From Cypionkella sp. (lineage in GTDB: Bacteria; Pseudomonadota; Alphaproteobacteria; Rhodobacterales; Rhodobacteraceae): 6,483 nucleotides of DNA. The stretch covers positions 1 to 6,483 of the forward strand of contig JAGPBG010000137.1 of NCBI GenBank assembly GCA_018063485.1, read 5' to 3'. Shown here piece by piece: positions 4,608-6,483 of this stretch (within the stretch, counting starts at the first letter, position 1; every line of letters begins with the position of its first letter). A program made the position numbers and the translations under genes. Under the pieces are notes generated by a model that had not been told where the DNA came from, did not search any database, and saw nothing but the letters and a program-made list of their open reading frames with translations.

Positions 4608-6059
4608 ATGTCCGAAGATGACCCCGAGACAGCCCAGACAGGGATGCCCCGGTCCGTAGTCCCTGCGGATGGCGTGTTGATCCGCGCCGAAAACGGCGAT
4701 GTGGTTACTTTTGATGAAACCGGTCTGACTCTGCGGCTGTCGGATCGGGTTTTGGCGGATCTGCGGCAGCGGCTGGCTTTGCCCGAAGCGGTGCCCGCCC
4801 ATCTGATTGGCGATATCGACGCCTGGAATCTGCGGAAAGAAGGCGACTGGCTGCGATTTACTGCGCGGATCGAGGCCGGACGGCCTCCGCGCGATTACTG
4901 CAAACCGGTGACTGGCGGCGATATTATTGCCGATGCCATCGGGCCTTTGCAGGCGATTTTCAGCATCGGCGGCGCGCGCAGGGCCGGTTTCAACGATGGC
5001 CCGCCGGGCTTTGCCTATCACATCCTTGCCCCCGGTGATCATCTTGGTGCGGTGGGTCATGAAGGGACAGACGAGGCGCAGCCGACGGGCGCGCTCCAGC
5101 GGCTGGCGCATAGCCCGCGCGATGCTTTGAGTGCCGGGGCGCTGTTGCAGATGCGCTACGAGGCGATGCAATCGCTGCCGTTGATTGTTGCCAGAACCGA
5201 AACAGATGGCGCGATGAGCCTTGATGCGCTGAATGGCGGGCAGGCTTATGTGAATTTTCTGTCGGCGCTCGACAGTCTGGTTCTGGCGGCTTCGGCACTG
5301 GGCAAACGGCCGCAGGTTCTGGCGGTGGGGATTGACCTGTCACTTGAAGATACGCAGTCTGACGCCGCCAGCCGTATCGCGGCGCTACGCCGGTTGATGC
5401 AGCAGATCGAGGCGGATATGGCCGCGCGCCAGCTTTACCGTCCGATTTTCCTGATCACCGCCGAAGCCGGAACCCAGAGTGAAACCCATCACCCCGCCAT
5501 TCTGGCCCATTCCGAACTGGGCTGGTCGCACACGCCGCATCGCTTTGCCGCCTCTGCGCCGGGATATATGTTCGAACAGACCCGCTTCGCCCGCCCGACC
5601 AACGGCGCCCGCATCCGCATGGCGGAAATGGACGCCCATGCGATTGCCGCCCTAAGCACCCGCAAGGATTGGTTTTGTCCGCAAATCCTGCTCGCCGAGC
5701 ATGACGGCAAGAGGCTGCGGGTGACCTGCCGGGCGATGTCGGGGCTGGTGCTGGAGGATCGTTTCAATGCGGGGCCCGCTTGTGGTTTTGCGCTGCTTTG
5801 TGATGGTAAAGCCCCCACGATCACCGATGTGGCGATTGCTCCTGATGATCCACAAAGCCTGATCCTGACGCTTTCAGCTTCGCTAAAAACTTCCGCATAT
5901 CTGACCTATGCTTATGGGGCCAAAGGCCCGTCGCCGGATGCCTTTCCTGCCAATCGGGGCGCTTTGCGCGATGGCTGGTCGGCCGCAAGTCGTGCCGGGG
6001 ATAGCCTGCACCGCTGGGCGCTTCCTGCCTTGGTGCCCTGCCATCCGGGGGCGCTATGA
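4608..6059 (+). CDS. SGNH-hydrolase/sialate-O-acetylesterase-like protein, active site apparently degenerate
   Basis: The 483-aa protein has no signal peptide or membrane segment. I do not recognise it with certainty. Its middle (about 135-350) has the layout of SASA-type SGNH carbohydrate esterases: a beta strand leading to a glycine turn (HILAPGDHLGAVG, 138-150, where GQS would carry the nucleophile), alternating strands and helices (PLIVARTE 191-198, QVLAVGIDLSL 236-246, RPIFLITAEAG 278-288), and PTNGARIRMAEMDAHAI (330-346), resembling the last helix of the fold. The expected Ser and DxxH residues are not obvious. The C-terminal part (355-470) looks like the beta-sandwich that follows this fold, with YLTYAYG (431-437), RGALRDGW (450-457) and LHRWALPAL (467-475). 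ATG 4608 is preceded by GGAACAGG (4593-4600); the TTG at 4605 would add one residue. Its stop overlaps the next start (ATGA), so the pair is co-translated. Alternatives are a structural or surface-polysaccharide protein of the same fold. Confidence 0.5.
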   Translation: MSEDDPETAQTGMPRSVVPADGVLIRAENGDVVTFDETGLTLRLSDRVLADLRQRLALPEAVPAHLIGDIDAWNLRKEGDWLRFTARIEAGRPPRDYCKPVTGGDIIADAIGPLQAIFSIGGARRAGFNDGPPGFAYHILAPGDHLGAVGHEGTDEAQPTGALQRLAHSPRDALSAGALLQMRYEAMQSLPLIVARTETDGAMSLDALNGGQAYVNFLSALDSLVLAASALGKRPQVLAVGIDLSLEDTQSDAASRIAALRRLMQQIEADMAARQLYRPIFLITAEAGTQSETHHPAILAHSELGWSHTPHRFAASAPGYMFEQTRFARPTNGARIRMAEMDAHAIAALSTRKDWFCPQILLAEHDGKRLRVTCRAMSGLVLEDRFNAGPACGFALLCDGKAPTITDVAIAPDDPQSLILTLSASLKTSAYLTYAYGAKGPSPDAFPANRGALRDGWSAASRAGDSLHRWALPALVPCHPGAL

Positions 6060-6483
6060 TGCCGATACTATACCCCGGTTCCTTGCCGTCAGGTGCTTTG
6101 ATCGCTCAGTGGGATACCCCGGTCCCTGCCAGAGCCACACGCGCTTCCTCGCCTGCCAAGGCTTCGCCGGCGCCGGTTTGGTTCAATGCGCGGGCCTCGG
6201 AAACTCTTGATTTGCAAGACGATGGGCGGATACGCGGCTGGCATGCGATGGGCGCTGAGCATTTGCGCGCCGCGCCGATGGAGTTTAACAAGGAGGGCAC
6301 GCCGCGCGATAGCATCCTTGGGCAAGTGCTGTTTCGTGCGCAAAGCCATGGTGGGCTGATGATTGACGGGCAACTGCCAGACGCACCGTTCTCTATCGGC
6401 ATGATCTACACCGGTGATGCCAAACGCGATGCACTGTCGCTGTTCAGCCTGCAAGCCGAGGGTGATAGCGCATACTCATATTT
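6056..6483 (+). CDS. Possible LamG/concanavalin-like domain protein, N-terminal part (partial)
   Basis: The frame is open from ATG 6056 to the window edge: 142 codons plus two bases with no stop, so the true length is unknown. It overlaps the upstream stop as ATGA; ATG 6059 directly follows and either could be used (GGGGG at 6047-6051 is 4 or 7 nt away). Residues 1-40 are Pro/Ala/Ser-rich with no clear signal peptide. Then comes VWFNARASETLDLQDDGRIRG (about 41-61) and a following Trp, a pattern like the opening of LamG/concanavalin-type domains (W-x-D/N-A-x-x-x-x-x-L, then xxIxxW). PFSIGMIYTGDA (111-122) resembles the FT/FSI strand of the same jelly-roll fold. Such domains usually bind or degrade glycans. 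The assignment is by pattern only; that it is a real coding frame is supported by the overlap, the length and protein-like composition. Confidence 0.6.
   Translation, partial: MMPILYPGSLPSGALIAQWDTPVPARATRASSPAKASPAPVWFNARASETLDLQDDGRIRGWHAMGAEHLRAAPMEFNKEGTPRDSILGQVLFRAQSHGGLMIDGQLPDAPFSIGMIYTGDAKRDALSLFSLQAEGDSAYSY

Noticed and set aside
4560..5171. Minus-strand frame of 203 codons overlapping the SGNH-like gene
   Set aside because: Shadow of the GC-rich gene; Arg/Gln/Pro-rich composition, no recognisable domain and no ribosome-binding site, while the plus-strand gene has both a site and overlap coupling.
6069..6130. Repeated ATACCCCGGT at the start of the LamG-like gene (also near 587)
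   Set aside because: The copies are in different reading frames, only 10 bp long, and flanking sequence diverges; likely chance in GC-rich coding DNA.

Overview
The window reads as a chromosomal segment of an alphaproteobacterium, most likely of the Rhodobacterales (Roseobacter/Rhodobacter group). This rests on the GC-rich coding style, the tandem peptide-deformylase/fmt arrangement and the protein sequences as I remember the families; no search was run. Nothing looks like a phage, insertion sequence, CRISPR array, tRNA or rRNA.

Layout. The left edge carries the first 17 codons of a minus-strand gene whose N-terminus looks like CobD/CbiB (cobalamin synthesis). A divergent gap of about 210 bases with a perfect 9-bp inverted repeat separates it from a plus-strand conserved hypothetical protein of 116 aa. 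That gene converges on a minus-strand MalY/PatB-type PLP-dependent C-S lyase, with a short GC hairpin between the two stops. The lyase is divergent from a three-gene plus-strand operon: peptide deformylase (def), a degenerate deformylase-like paralogue, and methionyl-tRNA formyltransferase (fmt). The AT-rich gap between lyase and operon holds a 22-bp dyad. After fmt comes a gap of about 270 bases with several potential hairpins, then a 78-aa GlsB/YeaQ/YmgE-type membrane protein. The right third holds two overlapping plus-strand genes: a 483-aa protein resembling SGNH/sialate-O-acetylesterase-like proteins, and the first 142 codons of a protein with a faint LamG-like (concanavalin-like) signature, cut off by the window edge.

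How the genes work together. Fmt formylates initiator Met-tRNA and Def removes the formyl group from new proteins, so the operon carries both ends of the N-formyl-methionine cycle. Both junctions are ATGA stop/start overlaps, which suggests translational coupling. The middle gene keeps the two metal-binding histidines of deformylases but has lost the cysteine ligand (Ser), the catalytic glutamate (Gln) and the Pro of the first motif, so it is probably not an ordinary deformylase. The terminal pair, also joined by an ATGA overlap, looks like a two-protein unit. In its first member the positions where SGNH motifs would be expected also look degenerate, but that rests on a remembered alignment and is much less certain.
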